Below, piece after piece: positions 40,859 to 51,961 of a stretch of DNA of 64,000 bases (position 1 is its first letter; each line of letters starts with the position of its first letter). This DNA is from Pseudo-nitzschia pungens (taxonomy: Eukaryota > Bacillariophyta > Bacillariophyceae > Bacillariales > Bacillariaceae). The position numbers and the translations under genes were made by a program. Location of the stretch: positions 6,219,346-6,283,345 of the forward strand of contig CM074761.1 of assembly GCA_037355855.1 (NCBI GenBank), read 5' to 3'. The notes below the pieces were generated by a model. It saw nothing but the letters and a program-made list of their open reading frames with translations, had not been told where the DNA came from and ran no database searches.

Positions 40859-41380
40859 ATCTCCAATGGCTCCAAGCCTAAGAAGCCCCGGGCTTCACCA
40901 AAACCAGCAATCACCTTGCCTCCAGCTCCCCAGGACCTGGATGCCAGCACAGCCCTGCTGTCTGGGATGACGCATGGAGGAGATCTCCCACATAAAGAGG
41001 GGAAGGAACCTACAGGATGGAGTCCTGTTGAACGCTCAGCAAAGCCTGCAAACGCAGCAACTACAAAAACAGTTCGATTCTCCGTAACGAACGATACAAT
41101 GGATACGAATCGAAATCAACCGAATCGATCCAAGGGTACAACAGACGCGAAAGATAGTAGAACAGCAGCAATAAATAGACCACTCGTGTCCCTGGCAAGA
41201 AATTGGTCTACCGGTACAGCAAAAAATCTCTATTGCAATCCCGGAAACTCCAAAGACTACACCAAAGGAGGTGCGCTGGAGCAAAATTATTTAAAGCTGC
41301 TGTCGACTGCTGGAAATACAACAAAAAATACAGCAGAACAGGCATACAAGTCCCCAAGCAAGATGAAGAACTGTTTCTAG
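40859..41380 (+). other. Open frame following the GypF gag TGA, no recognisable domain
   Basis: The gag frame continues for 174 codons after the TGA, rich in Ser, Thr, Ala and Lys, with no protease, RT or RNase H motif. It covers the place where those domains should be. It may be a linker left after deletion of the catalytic region or a readthrough extension. Confidence 0.4.
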
Positions 41381-42708
41381 CAGAGTTCCCGAACCTATTT
41401 CAGCACTTATGCAATGACGCAGATCAGGAATTATACTCCTGTTTGCTGAACAATGAGTGTCTTATCAACCTTCCTAACAACCAAGACTTAGAATGCCCGG
41501 TGAACTACTCCAACATCTATCTTCATCAACAGAAGGACCCAACCATCAAGTTTAAGACTCAATCGAAAGCCTTCTTCTACCAAGAATTAGAAGGCAACAA
41601 GATACTTTGTTACGCGAATCAAGCCAATCCTGAATGCTGGAGAATCTATATACCAGCATCCCTTATTAATGATACCATCAAATGGTATCATCTCCTGTTG
41701 GGTCATTGTGGATCCACCAGATTACAACAGACTATATCAGCCCGGTTCTATGCTGATAATCTAACTGGTTTATGCAAGTCTTACATATGCCCAGACCATT
41801 GCATCAAATACAAGAACCAGAACTCCCAATATGGCAAATTGCCACCAAAAGAAGCGCCATTGTCCCCCTTCTATGAAGTACACGTTGATCTCATCGGCCC
41901 TTGGAAGATTACAGCCCAAGGCAAAACCTACAACTTCAAGGCCCTTACTTGTATTGATCCAGTCACAAACCTCCTGGAAATCATCCGAATCAGAGACAAG
42001 TCCTCCCAGCATGTATCAGACCAATTCAAGAACTGCTGGCTCTCAAGATACCCAAGACCCATCAGATGTGTGCACGACAATGGTGGGGAATTCCTAGGGG
42101 CTGAGTTCCAGACTACCCTCAAGCAGTATGGAATCCAATCGGTCCCAACAACAGTGAAGAATCCTCAGTCAAATGCTATATGTGAGCGCGTCCATCATAC
42201 AATCGCTGATATTCTCAGAGTTCTAGTACATGTTAATCCCCCTCAAGTCAACACCAGAGCCAGTCAACTCATGGATAATGCCCTCTCAACCTGCATGCAC
42301 GCCTCTAGGTGCGCTGTCAATGCTGCTCTACAGGCATCTCCAGGTTCCCTAGTATATAACCGGGACATGCTGGTTGATCTACCATTAACATCAAATCTGG
42401 TAGCCCTACAACAGCTTCGACAGCAAGGTATTAACAAGGCCCTACTCAGAGATAATGCCAAACGCAAGGAACATACCTTTCAACCCAACGAGAAGGTATG
42501 GATTCAAGAACCAGATCCGGACAAGCTACAGCCACGCAAGACAGGACCATTCACTATTGCCCAAGTCCATGATAACGGCACCGTTAAGATCCAAAAGACT
42601 CCATCGATCGTTGAAACAGTCAACGTTCGTAAGCTCACTCCTTATAAGGAACCAACGGATCCTTCCGATTCCAACTCCGACGATTCAGCGATCCATTGGT
42701 CAGCTTAA
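41281..42708 (+). CDS. GypF integrase-only Pol remnant
   Basis: A frame open through 42708 that begins near 41203 without an ATG. From the NLPNNQDLECPVNYSN segment it reads as a Gypsy integrase: HHCC-type finger (WYHLLLGHCG...CPDHC), core motifs VDLIGPW, VHDNGGEF and NPQSNAICERVHH supplying D, D and E, then a GPFTIAQ module and a Ser/Asp-rich end. RT and RNase H are absent upstream, so the element cannot copy itself. An intact integrase frame in a deletion derivative suggests either a recent deletion or retention because it is useful. The exact start is unclear. Confidence 0.78.
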   Translation, partial: AKLFKAAVDCWKYNKKYSRTGIQVPKQDEELFLAEFPNLFQHLCNDADQELYSCLLNNECLINLPNNQDLECPVNYSNIYLHQQKDPTIKFKTQSKAFFYQELEGNKILCYANQANPECWRIYIPASLINDTIKWYHLLLGHCGSTRLQQTISARFYADNLTGLCKSYICPDHCIKYKNQNSQYGKLPPKEAPLSPFYEVHVDLIGPWKITAQGKTYNFKALTCIDPVTNLLEIIRIRDKSSQHVSDQFKNCWLSRYPRPIRCVHDNGGEFLGAEFQTTLKQYGIQSVPTTVKNPQSNAICERVHHTIADILRVLVHVNPPQVNTRASQLMDNALSTCMHASRCAVNAALQASPGSLVYNRDMLVDLPLTSNLVALQQLRQQGINKALLRDNAKRKEHTFQPNEKVWIQEPDPDKLQPRKTGPFTIAQVHDNGTVKIQKTPSIVETVNVRKLTPYKEPTDPSDSNSDDSAIHWSA

Positions 42709-42738
42709 GTATGGGATTCGTTCAATCATGGGGCACTA

Positions 42739-43038
42739 TGTGACGGGCTAGCGTAGCTAGCAGTCACGATTGAATAATTAACCGAATCCCATACGGGAAT
42801 CGAATATTATATATATATATGTATCCAATCATGAATACATTTCAGTTGAGTCCCAGAAGGTGATATATGCCTAATCGTGGGAATCAACAATGAATCAACA
42901 TTTATGGCAAGAGCATGCCAAAATGTGGCTATGCTCGCGACCTTAATTTCAGGTTCAACTCACGTAACAATATTCCATAAAGTATCTAAACATTCACAAT
43001 TTTCATACCACTCCGAAATTCTACTCTAGACCGTAACA
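42739..43038 (+). repeat. 3' LTR of GypF (300 bp)
   Basis: TGTGACGG...CCGTAACA, followed by the AGGAG target copy. Contains the 33 bp missing from the left LTR. Confidence 0.92.
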
Positions 43039-45209
43039 AGGAGGATTAGCATGAAGTTCAGTGCGCATGGCGGATTTCATAGTATCATGCACACGTTCCA
43101 AAACAGCATTGGCTTGAGGATTTTTGACTGTGGTTGGAACAGGCTTGATGTCAAGGTTAATAAGGTGAGATTGAAAATCAACATTGAGGTATTCAGAACC
43201 TTGATCAAAAATGCATCTGCTGGGTTTTGGATAGCGAGAAAGCCATGCATCGTTTAATGCATAGATGGACATTTTACCTGAGGGATTCATCTGTGGAGCA
43301 CGTTTGATTTCAAGGAGGTTAGTGCACATATCCATAATGGTGAAACCATTAAATTCAACATTACCAATATTTGGGATATTGACATTCCAAGGGCCAATGG
43401 TGTCAATTGCAATAGTTTCCCAAGGGATGGAGAGTTCTTCACGAGTTGCAAGATGCCCATAAGAAATGTGGGTATTTTTGTGGCGTTGACAAGCATCACA
43501 AGTCTTGCAATATTCAGCAACAGCATCCTTGAGGCCTGGAGAATAAATGTGGATGGATATAGTTCGTGTCAAACGTTCAGCGCCTGCATGACCAAGTACA
43601 TGATGATACCAGTTGATGGTGTCTTGGACAAGCGCATTTGGAAGGACAATTTTGGTTTGGTTGTTTTTAGAATAAACCTTGAGTTCAGTACCAGCGAAAT
43701 CTTTGGTAGAATAATGCTTGGTGTTCTGGATGGTGGAATCTGCTGCTTGAGCCTTGGAGAGAGCATCAAAACGCAGAGGATATGCAGGAAGATCTGCAGG
43801 GTAATTGATAAAAAGATCAGCAATGGAAAGATCGGAAGTGTCAACCTTGGAGATTGGCTGAGTGTTTGGATCTTTGGAATCTTTGGAATCTTTGGAAGGA
43901 GAAACAGAAGGCAAACCCTGCTCCTCCTCCAAGGGAAGGCGCGAGAGGGCATCAGCGAGGATGTTGTCTTTGCCTTGGATGAACTTGAAAACAGGACTGA
44001 AATCTTCAAGGAGCATGCGCCAGGTCATAATTCTGTTGGATTGGAGATTTTGACGAGTGAGGTTTTCATGGTCAGTGTAAACAATAATAATTGCACCCCA
44101 AAGAATAGTCCGATATTCTTTGAAGACTTCCACAATGCAAAGCATTTCTTTGTCAATGGTTGGGTATTTGAGCTGAGTGGAAGTGAGTTTCCTGGAGAAG
44201 CATGCAACAATTTTACCATTTTGAATAATCACAGCACCAAGTTGATAATCGGAGGCATCAGTGTAGACATCATAAGGGAGATTAGGATCAGGATATGTGA
44301 GGAGAATTTCCTCAGCAATCATGGTTTTGGCAGCTTTGAAGGCAGCAAGCAATTCAGGAGTTGGCTTGACCGGTCCACGTGCCTTGCCAGACAGGGCAGT
44401 GAGAGGAGCCAAAATCTCAGCGCGCTTGCGCCAATGAGCCCGATAAAAATTAATCATGCCAATGAAGGAACGCAGATCAGTGGTGCTTTGTGGGAAAGCA
44501 AGTTTCAAAATGGGAGCAATCTTGTTGGGATTTGGAAGAATGCCAGTGGTGGTGATGATATGTCCAAGCCAAGGAGCGCGTTGTTGGAACCAGTGGCATT
44601 TGGCAGGCTTAACAGAGAAGTTGTTGGCTCGCAGGATGGACAAAACAGTGGAGACAGTTTTGCAGTGAGATTGAAAGGTATCGGAGAAGATACCAATGTC
44701 ATCAATATAGACTTCAACACTGTTGAGGTTGATAAAAAGGGATTCCATACAGCCTTGCGCCCAGCTTGGAGAGTTGAGGAAGCCCATTGGGAGTCTGAGC
44801 AATCTGAATTTGCCAAAAGGGGTGACAAGCACACAGAGCCAAGTAGAAGGCTCATCCAATTTGAAGGTATGGAATTGCATGCTGACGTCAATAAGGGTGA
44901 CATATTTGAACCCACGGCGGCGATGGAAGATATCTTGGATCTTTGGCAAAGGATAGTGGAGTTTTTTGGTGACTTTGTTAAGCTCTCGAAAATCAGAAAT
45001 GATTCTGCAGGAGCCATCCGGCTTTGGGACAACAAATGTGGGCATACCCCATTCAGTTGCATAGCAGCGTTCAAGAATGCCAAGTTTTACCTGCCGAAGG
45101 AGTTCAGTTTTAACAGCGTCCTGTTGGTGGATAGGGATACTGTAGGGCTGCTTGATATGATATGGTTTTGCACCCGGTTGGAGTTCAATGTGGAATTCCT
45201 TGTGGGGGA
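43039..45209 (-). pseudogene. GypB2 Gag-Pol, segment 2: RT, RNase H, integrase core
   Basis: Open in the gag-pol frame. Contains the RT (VVPKPDGSCRIISDFRELNK, then YIDDIG), RNase H (YTDASDYQLG and YTDHENL) and integrase (WYHHVLGHAG, CKTCDACQ, IDTIGPW, FDQGSEY, NPQANAVLERVHD). Bounded on the left by GypF and on the right by CopD. A 640-codon plus-strand frame over it is a shadow. Confidence 0.92.
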
Positions 45210-45214
45210 AAATC

Positions 45215-45640
45215 TATTAAATTGTAACCGTGACACGATCCACTCCATATGCGCACCATGCGCAAAAATAGTTTTCTACAGGGTTTCCAGTACTGCTTAT
45301 AAACAAGCAGCAAACACAACAAGACAGCAACATCGATTCCCCGACAAGATTGCTGTCATCACTTCTTTAGTTTAACTCTGATTTGAATACCTTGATACCT
45401 ACATCCTGCTCCCTGAGCAACTCCCTGTAGAACTACAAATCTAGGATCTAACTGGCTGTGCCAAGTGGTAGTTAGAATTGATCCGGCCAACTGTCTTCCC
45501 CTTTGGTCGTAGTGGTGAATCCGAGACTATCGATAGAACAGACCGGCACCTCAACCGGTTTGATTGCTCGTCCTGCTGTATATCTCCAAGCTTGCCTTAG
45601 GACCTATCAGCCTAAAACCAGTTTCAGCTACATTTTAACA
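45215..45640 (+). repeat. 5' LTR of CopD (426 bp)
   Basis: Direct repeat of 48814-49239. Contains AACCGGCACCTCAACCGGTT-like inverted words near 45540-45565. Confidence 0.93.
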
Positions 45641-45651
45641 GATTAACAGTC

Positions 45652-45671
45652 GCAAGCTTATTTAAGCTTGC
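45652..45671 (+). other. 20-bp inverted repeat just inside the CopD 5' LTR
   Basis: GCAAGCTTATTTAAGCTTGC: 9-bp arms around TT, 11 bp from the LTR edge. Near the primer-binding-site position, as in the three Gypsy families. Confidence 0.5.
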
Positions 45672-46304
45672 AAAGCTGGAGATCTACAAGCCACACAAGA
45701 TAACAAGGAACAACAACGACGACGACGAAGGACGAAATCGACGCTGCTCTCAGTTTTAATTCTACACTGGAACACCAAGCCCCCTGTTGCAAGGCCGTTC
45801 CAGGTATTATTATCCTCCTTGTTATTGTGGATAATACAGTACAAACGGCGTCTCTAAATTCCAAGAATTGACGGAGAAAGGATTTTTCAAAATTCTGCTG
45901 CTGCTGCACCTAATTCTCCAGTCACGACGAGACGCAAGTACAACATATAACCTCCCACTGATAGATCTGTATTCTCCGAATACAGCTGTATCTTCCTCTG
46001 TATCCACCAGGCAAATATAACCTGTTCCTTTGCCGGATACACCCTTCTTGGATTTATCCACACCACACGGACCGTATTTTTCGACCGACAACGTTTTTCG
46101 ACCGACAACGGCGTTTTCGAACGATAACGACGCCTTGAACAACGACGGCGCTTTCGAAACTTTCGAACAACACAACACAACGCTCAGCAATATATAACCT
46201 CCACTGAGTTCTCGAATACAGCTGCAATAACATCTGTATCTTCCCCCGGCATATAAACTCACTGTTTCTGGATCTTATCCCTTCGAATTTCAGACAATTC
46301 CTTT

Positions 46305-48437
46305 ATGCCTCGTCGACGCACCCGACAAAGCGCTCCCTTTCCCCCATCCTACCAAGATCAATACAGAGACCTCCGGTCTATTATCACTGCATCCCATTCT
46401 CTTTTTGATTGCCCAATGGCCTCTGACAAATCCGCCAACATGTCCGCTGAGCCTGCCGCAGACACTGCAATCGCTGATGCCCCCACCAACAACACCCCAA
46501 CTGAAACCACACCTGATGATACCGCCGCCAGCCCACTCCCAAGGGCTGCCAGCAACCTTACCACACACTTCGATCATCATTGTGCTCGTGCCCTTGCCGC
46601 ACTGTTTGACGTCAGTGATCCGCAATCCTTACTCTGTAATGCTCTCATTGCTTCTGGTATTACCACATGGCGAAAATTCATTCGATTGACTGCGCCCATT
46701 GTCAACCAACTCCAGTACCGTGATACTCGCAACAACTACTTTGACCTTCCCCCTTTCACCTCTATCCAACTGCTTCAATTTGTCAAATTCCGTGACCACC
46801 TCAATGCCTCGAAACAACCTTATCGTGATGTCACTCTTTACACGGCTGACGCATTTGATGCTTTTGTTGACAATCTCGACGATGGTACTATCATGTGTCC
46901 TCCTCGGTCATCTGTTCCTTCCCCCAGCTCCGTTTCCCCTTCCACTCTCAGGACCTCTAAAAGCGAAGACCAAATCAAGTTTGAACAATGGAGCAAACGA
47001 TCCCATGACGTCACTGTTTTCAATGTTTATAAAAATGACGCCCGTTTTGAAACCTGGGTCACTGGATTTCGTGCCCAGCTGGCTGAATACGATGTTGATG
47101 TCGACACCTTCCTCGACCCTGACTGGGACCATTCCAATCTTACCCCATTTGGAAAGAAATTGTTCAACAAACAATGTAAATTCTTTTGGGTCCTCTTACT
47201 TCGAGTCTTTCGCTCTGACCTTTCCTACACCTGTGTCCAGAGTCACACCAGCACCTGCGATGGTAGAGCTGCCTACTTTGAGTTCCTCAAACTCCGCGAA
47301 TCCACACACACTCATGAATTTGATGTGGCTGGACAATCACAGCTCCTTCAACGCCTCAACCTCGCCAACTGGAAGGACTCCACTGTCCGTTTCTTTACTA
47401 AATGGTTTGAAATCTATGACAATCTCTGCCAGATGACTGCTCCTGCTCTCCCAATGAAATATCACATGCTTCGTTCCACTCTTCTCCATGCTGTCGCTTC
47501 TAATGCTAGCCTCAGTGACCAATTTTCTAAGATTCCGATGCCTTCTGCACATGCCTCTGATTCCGTTGAAGTTCAACACATTCTTCAACTCAAGACCACG
47601 CTACTCGCTGAAGCCACTCGATTGGATGCCCGTGCTGTTCTCACGTTACCCAAATCAAGAGCTGATATGAACTTCCAGGCCAATTTTCACAGTGCCTTCC
47701 CTTATCTTGACTCCTCTGCGTTCACCGATGACTTTGTCAACGATGTTCACACCTACGCTGCGTTTCGTGCTAGTTCCACGTCTGATCCACCTGTTGACCT
47801 TTTAACCTTATCACATCGCCTCCCCCATGCAATCTGGTCTACCTTGAGCCCTATTGCTAAGCAACTCTGGACTCAATTCCCATCTGCTGACCGCCAAAAG
47901 ATTGTTCTCAACCTGAACCCCAACAAATTTCCTGAGCCTCCAACCCCCAGTCCCACGCCTGGTTCTGGCACACCTATTGGACGTCAAGCCTACTTCCATT
48001 CCACCCGTGCTTCCCCTGAACAAACTAGCCCTGATCCAATTTTCAGTGCTCCTCCTGATGACCAGTCCCCTAACGATCCTGGTACGGACGCCTCCGATGC
48101 TCTGGTTACCCAATGGATTGCCCGGCAGCACGGTTCCAAACCCACCGGCTCATACCAACAACTTGCCAAGCAGGGCTCTCTATATACACACCCAACACGT
48201 TCTTCCACCATCGGGAAATCACCTTCCAAATCCAAGCTTCCCCTCGCCTCTTCCATGTCACCTGGCCATCCCGCTCGGCTCCTTGCTGACAACCCCAAGG
48301 CCCCTACCAAACTCGTTGCCCGCATGGCTGATGGCTCTCAATCTGTTGTTGCCCACTTCGATGATCCTATCGCTGGCCAGTCTGTTACTCATCTTCTCCA
48401 AACACACACCAGTCCTCACAACTGGTCACTCTGCTAA
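46305..48437 (+). CDS. CopD Gag (CoDi-like)
   Basis: 710 residues, large for a Gag and typical of diatom Copia elements. The N-terminus is Thr/Ala-rich. The segment QWSKRSHDVTVFNVYKNDAR (about residue 226) with RFETWVTGFRAQL after it matches the conserved Gag block I associate with CoDi elements. A helical capsid region follows. The last 200 residues are Pro/Ser/Thr-rich and end without a zinc knuckle or protease. An internal Met at 46416 (MASDKSANMS) is an alternative start. Gag would have to be used together with pol supplied by a full-length relative. Confidence 0.82.
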   Translation: MPRRRTRQSAPFPPSYQDQYRDLRSIITASHSLFDCPMASDKSANMSAEPAADTAIADAPTNNTPTETTPDDTAASPLPRAASNLTTHFDHHCARALAALFDVSDPQSLLCNALIASGITTWRKFIRLTAPIVNQLQYRDTRNNYFDLPPFTSIQLLQFVKFRDHLNASKQPYRDVTLYTADAFDAFVDNLDDGTIMCPPRSSVPSPSSVSPSTLRTSKSEDQIKFEQWSKRSHDVTVFNVYKNDARFETWVTGFRAQLAEYDVDVDTFLDPDWDHSNLTPFGKKLFNKQCKFFWVLLLRVFRSDLSYTCVQSHTSTCDGRAAYFEFLKLRESTHTHEFDVAGQSQLLQRLNLANWKDSTVRFFTKWFEIYDNLCQMTAPALPMKYHMLRSTLLHAVASNASLSDQFSKIPMPSAHASDSVEVQHILQLKTTLLAEATRLDARAVLTLPKSRADMNFQANFHSAFPYLDSSAFTDDFVNDVHTYAAFRASSTSDPPVDLLTLSHRLPHAIWSTLSPIAKQLWTQFPSADRQKIVLNLNPNKFPEPPTPSPTPGSGTPIGRQAYFHSTRASPEQTSPDPIFSAPPDDQSPNDPGTDASDALVTQWIARQHGSKPTGSYQQLAKQGSLYTHPTRSSTIGKSPSKSKLPLASSMSPGHPARLLADNPKAPTKLVARMADGSQSVVAHFDDPIAGQSVTHLLQTHTSPHNWSLC

Positions 48438-48813
48438 CATGCTTCCATTTCTGTCTCCTTCTTGTCCTCTGCCTCATTCCCTTTCGTCATCTGGGGCGTT
48501 CTCTTCAGAGATGCCATTGGCAATATGCAGAGTCCCAACAACATCCGCTCATACAGATCCCACACCAAACATGGGGCGCATCTTCCAGCTGATATCGCCC
48601 AACAACAGGGCGCATCTTCAGGCTCTGTGCCATCACTCATCCACATGGGGCGCATCTCACCTGCGCTATTGCCCATCCCTTTACTCAACGTGGGGCGCAA
48701 CCTATGCGCTATTGCCCATACTTGCTTTCATTTATTTCCGTCTGTGTCACAGCTCCAACATGTCCATGACAACGAAGAAAGATTCTCTTGCTTCCCTGAT
48801 CATAGATGGGGCG

Positions 48814-49239
48814 TATTAAATTGTAACCGTGACACGATCCACTCCATATGCGCACCATGCGCAAAAATAGTTTTCTACAGGGTTTCCAGTACTGCTTATA
48901 AACAAGCAGCAAACACAACAAGACAGCAACATCGATTCCCCGACAAGATTGCTGTCATCACTTCTTTAGTTTAACTCTGATTTGAATACCTTGATACCTA
49001 CATCCTGCTCCCTGAGCAACTCCCTGTAGAACTACAAATCTAGGATCTAACTGGCTGTGCCAAGTGGTAGTTAGAATTGATCCGGCCAACTGTCTTCCCC
49101 TTTGGTCGTAGTGGTGAATCCGAGACTATCGATAGAACAGACCGGCACCTCAACCGGTTTGATTGCTCGTCCTGCTGTATATCTCCAAGCTTGCCTTAGG
49201 ACCTATCAGCCTAAAACCAGTTTCAGCTACATTTTAACA
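48814..49239 (+). repeat. 3' LTR of CopD (426 bp)
   Basis: Matches 45215-45640 throughout by eye; followed by the AAATC target copy. Confidence 0.93.
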
Positions 49240-51196
49240 AAATCCCAAGTTCTCTGTGAGAGAGACCTTCAAACAGAGGATGGTGTTTGGAGAGAATCTG
49301 AAGCAACTGGGATTGTTGGTCAGTGGAAAGATGGTTTTGGTTGGAAACCAGTTCTTGCAAATCAGTTTTCTCATATTTGGTTGCACTATCAACGTAGGAT
49401 TGAGAGGTTTGCGCGATGTAGGCTTCAGCAATGGAGTAGGGTTCATTGCTCATGATCTTCTGAACCAAGGTTTGATTGGTGAAGTAGGATCTTGGATGGA
49501 AGGGCATATCCTTATCAAACCAAGAAACAAGGGAGGCTTCAAAATCCATTTTGATGGCAAGCTTCTTCATAGTGGCACGTCCGATGATCAAATCGTAGTA
49601 CATGTTGTCAACCACAAAACAAGTCAAGTGCTTAACACGCCTGGAATAAGAGAGTTCTGGAAACATAATGTCAGTAAGATAAACATATTCAGCGCATTTA
49701 AACTTGCCATTGGGAGTATCCAATCCAATTGGAGATTCAAGGACATGGATGGGAATGGTTCTGGGGATTTGCTTTTTGGAGATTAATTCAAATGTGGAGC
49801 CACTATCAAAGAGGGTTTTGAAATAAAATTTGCCGGAGATATCGTTGATGGATTTGCATGTAGTCAATGTAGTGGGAGCCAAATCAGTGCAAGGTTTGGA
49901 AATCAGTGGTTCAAATGGTTCAGGATTTGGATCTGGTGGAGCTGGAGATAGAACAATGGAAGGATCATGTGGATCAGCAGGGGCTGTGAACACTTCAGCA
50001 AGAGGTGTATCATCAGCAGTGGATGGTTGAATTGGAAAGCGTTGGAGGTCCTGATGATAATAGGCTTCATCAATTTCAGCGTTGACATGAAAGAGGTCAA
50101 CCCAAACGTCTTCAGGTGGAGAAATAAAGGTGCAAACATGACCATCACCAGAAGGTGGATTGCTGGGAGCAGTTGTAACTGAAGAAGGGCGAGAGCCGTT
50201 TGCAGAGCTTGTTGCTGCATTTGCATCAGCTGAAGACCGATTGTTGTTGTTGGAAGGACCACGACGCTTGCCATTAGGATTGTCAATGTTTTTGAAACAT
50301 TGACCCCAAGTATGGTTGCTACCAGGATGAATAGGACATGGGTCTGTATCCTTGATTCTGTTGTTGGAATTAGAGTTGGAACTGGCGGAAGAATTCTGTG
50401 AGGAATTGTTGTTGTTGTTCGAACGCCGACCGTTGTTGTTGCCAGAACGACGGTTGTTGTTGTTCCGATTTTTACCAGTCTGTCTGTTGGAGGACTTGTT
50501 GGAATTGTTGGTGTTGTTGCTGTTGTTGTTATTCCTACGATTGGCCTTGGTACAATAACGTTCCATTCTTGTGATAATATCAGCAAGAGTATCATCATAG
50601 GGTGAGTGATGATCTTCGTAGGTGTCTTTCCAATCGGAAGGCATGGAATCATAGATGAGGCTTTTAAAATCATCCTCAGGAATGATGGCATCTGCAGCAG
50701 TGGTTGGAGCACCAGGTAACAAGGGAAGCACCACATTGTTATGGTAAGTGACCAAGGAAACAAAGCTGGAAACAGTCATGGAAGTAGTCTTTTTGATCTG
50801 AGAAAGGAATCGTTTGTGGTTTCGATAGACGTCATCGTTGTTAGAGAACTTGAACCGAATGAAGGCACGAACGTCGTCGTCAAAATGAGGCACCGTTTCA
50901 GTATGTCCAATGATGTTGGTTCTCCACCAAGTCTTATCAGAATAGTTTCGTAGAATGTCTGGGAACTTGGCGTATAGTTTTGGACCTGTTGTCCAACCCA
51001 TGGCATGACGCGCTTCAGTAAATTCATAAATAGAATGAAGCAATTGTAAGAGAGTGGACGTTGTAGTGATAAAGGATACCTTTATCTTAGTTGTTTCAGT
51101 CTCAGTTTCAGTGGTTATAACACGTTTGTACTCAGCCTTTTCAAGTTCTTCTGGTTCGAAGTCGAACTTAAATGGAAGAGGTGTAATAGAAGACAT
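49240..51196 (-). pseudogene. GypB2 Gag-Pol, segment 1: Gag and protease
   Basis: ATG at 51196. Gag with the Asn-rich linker and the CPIHPGSNHTWGQC knuckle, then the protease (LFDSGSTFELISK) and the start of the RT linker, up to the CopD insertion. It joins segment 2 in register when CopD and one AAATC copy are omitted. With segment 3 the protein would be about 1,513 residues. Small in-frame length differences from GypB1 lie in the Asn and Ser repeats. Confidence 0.92.
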
Positions 51197-51596
51197 GGTT
51201 GTTGCTGGGTACTGCTGGGTATGTGTAGGTATATATGTGTTGGTATATATATATATATATAAGTGAGAAGGTATTGGTGGATACCTTAGACAACTTGTAG
51301 TTAAGGGAAGTAGTTGTCAAGTGTTGTCGGAGAACCTTAAGCTTGTTTGCTTAAGTATAAAAAATAAACTTAAAAATAAATGACCAAAGGTATGAATGAC
51401 CGAAGGTATGAATGGCTGAAGGTATGGATGATCGAAGGTTGGTATGATGTTGGTAACCTTAACCTTGGAAGGTATGGTATGGTACGTGTTGAGGTACCGT
51501 AAGGTTAAATGGTATGAGTAGGTTAATTATCCGGATGAAGATAGGTTAAGAATTATAATCAATTCAAAGAATTGACAATGGTGGTCGTCGTAATCG

Positions 51597-51610
51597 ACTG
51601 TAATTACAGT
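51597..51610 (-). other. Palindrome at the primer-binding-site position of GypB2
   Basis: Same ACTGTAATTACAGT as in GypB1. Confidence 0.6.
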
Positions 51611-51961
51611 GTCGTATCTCTGGAAACCAGAAGAAAACGACCGAAGATAGAAGATAGAAATAGTTGTGTTGATAATTTTTGAATTAAAGAATTATGAATG
51701 AAATTAGATAAAAGATAAAATAGAATGTTTCTCGTACAACGCCGTGTTGAAAGAATTCAAACAGACGTAGAGAAACTCGGAATGGTCTTGAAGAACATAA
51801 AGAACAGTTCTTCAAAGAACCTAGAGTCATAGAGAACCTGAGTCGGGGACATCAGTCATAGAGAACCTTGAAGTTGATAGAAACATTGTTTTGTTTCTTA
51901 AAATATAAATGGTTTGTTTCTTGTATATTTCTTGTGTGTCGTAGTTTTGGGACATACGACA
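51610..51961 (-). repeat. 5' LTR of GypB2 (352 bp)
   Basis: TGTCGTAT...ATACGACA. The TSD TCAAC follows at 51962-51966. Confidence 0.95.

Larger units (their letters stand above)
13166..43038 (+). mobile_element. GypF: deletion-derivative Gypsy element inserted in GypB2 integrase
   Basis: Plus-strand LTR element with TSD AGGAG (13161-13165, 43039-43043). Its own DNA is about 3.6 kb: LTR, leader, gag, a short unassigned region, an integrase-only pol, and the second LTR. Protease, RT and RNase H are absent, so it depends on another element for reverse transcription. Its gag is interrupted by the 26-kb TnG transposon. Confidence 0.9.
45215..49239 (+). mobile_element. CopD: gag-only Copia (CoDi-type) element inserted in GypB2
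   Basis: 4,025 bp with 426-bp LTRs that look identical and TSD AAATC (45210-45214, 49240-49244). Internal DNA encodes only Gag; pol is absent, as in non-autonomous TR-GAG elements. Polypurine tract GATGGGGCG abuts the right LTR. Both LTRs start TATTAAAT and end TTTTAACA, so the usual 5' TG is TA. The segment 48438-48813 carries repeats of GGGGCGCATCT and no gene. Confidence 0.9.
12358..51961 (-). mobile_element. GypB copy 2, Ty3/Gypsy element split by GypF and CopD
   Basis: Minus-strand element with LTRs at 12358-12702 and 51610-51961 and TSD TCAAC on both sides (12353-12357, 51962-51966). Its own DNA totals about 5.7 kb: 12358-13165, 43044-45214 and 49240-51961, less the duplicated target copies. 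The 3' polypurine tract, read on the minus strand, is GAGAAGAAAGATAA next to 12702. The LTRs differ by a 7-bp deletion and at least one substitution, so this copy is older than the GypC insertions. Confidence 0.93.
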
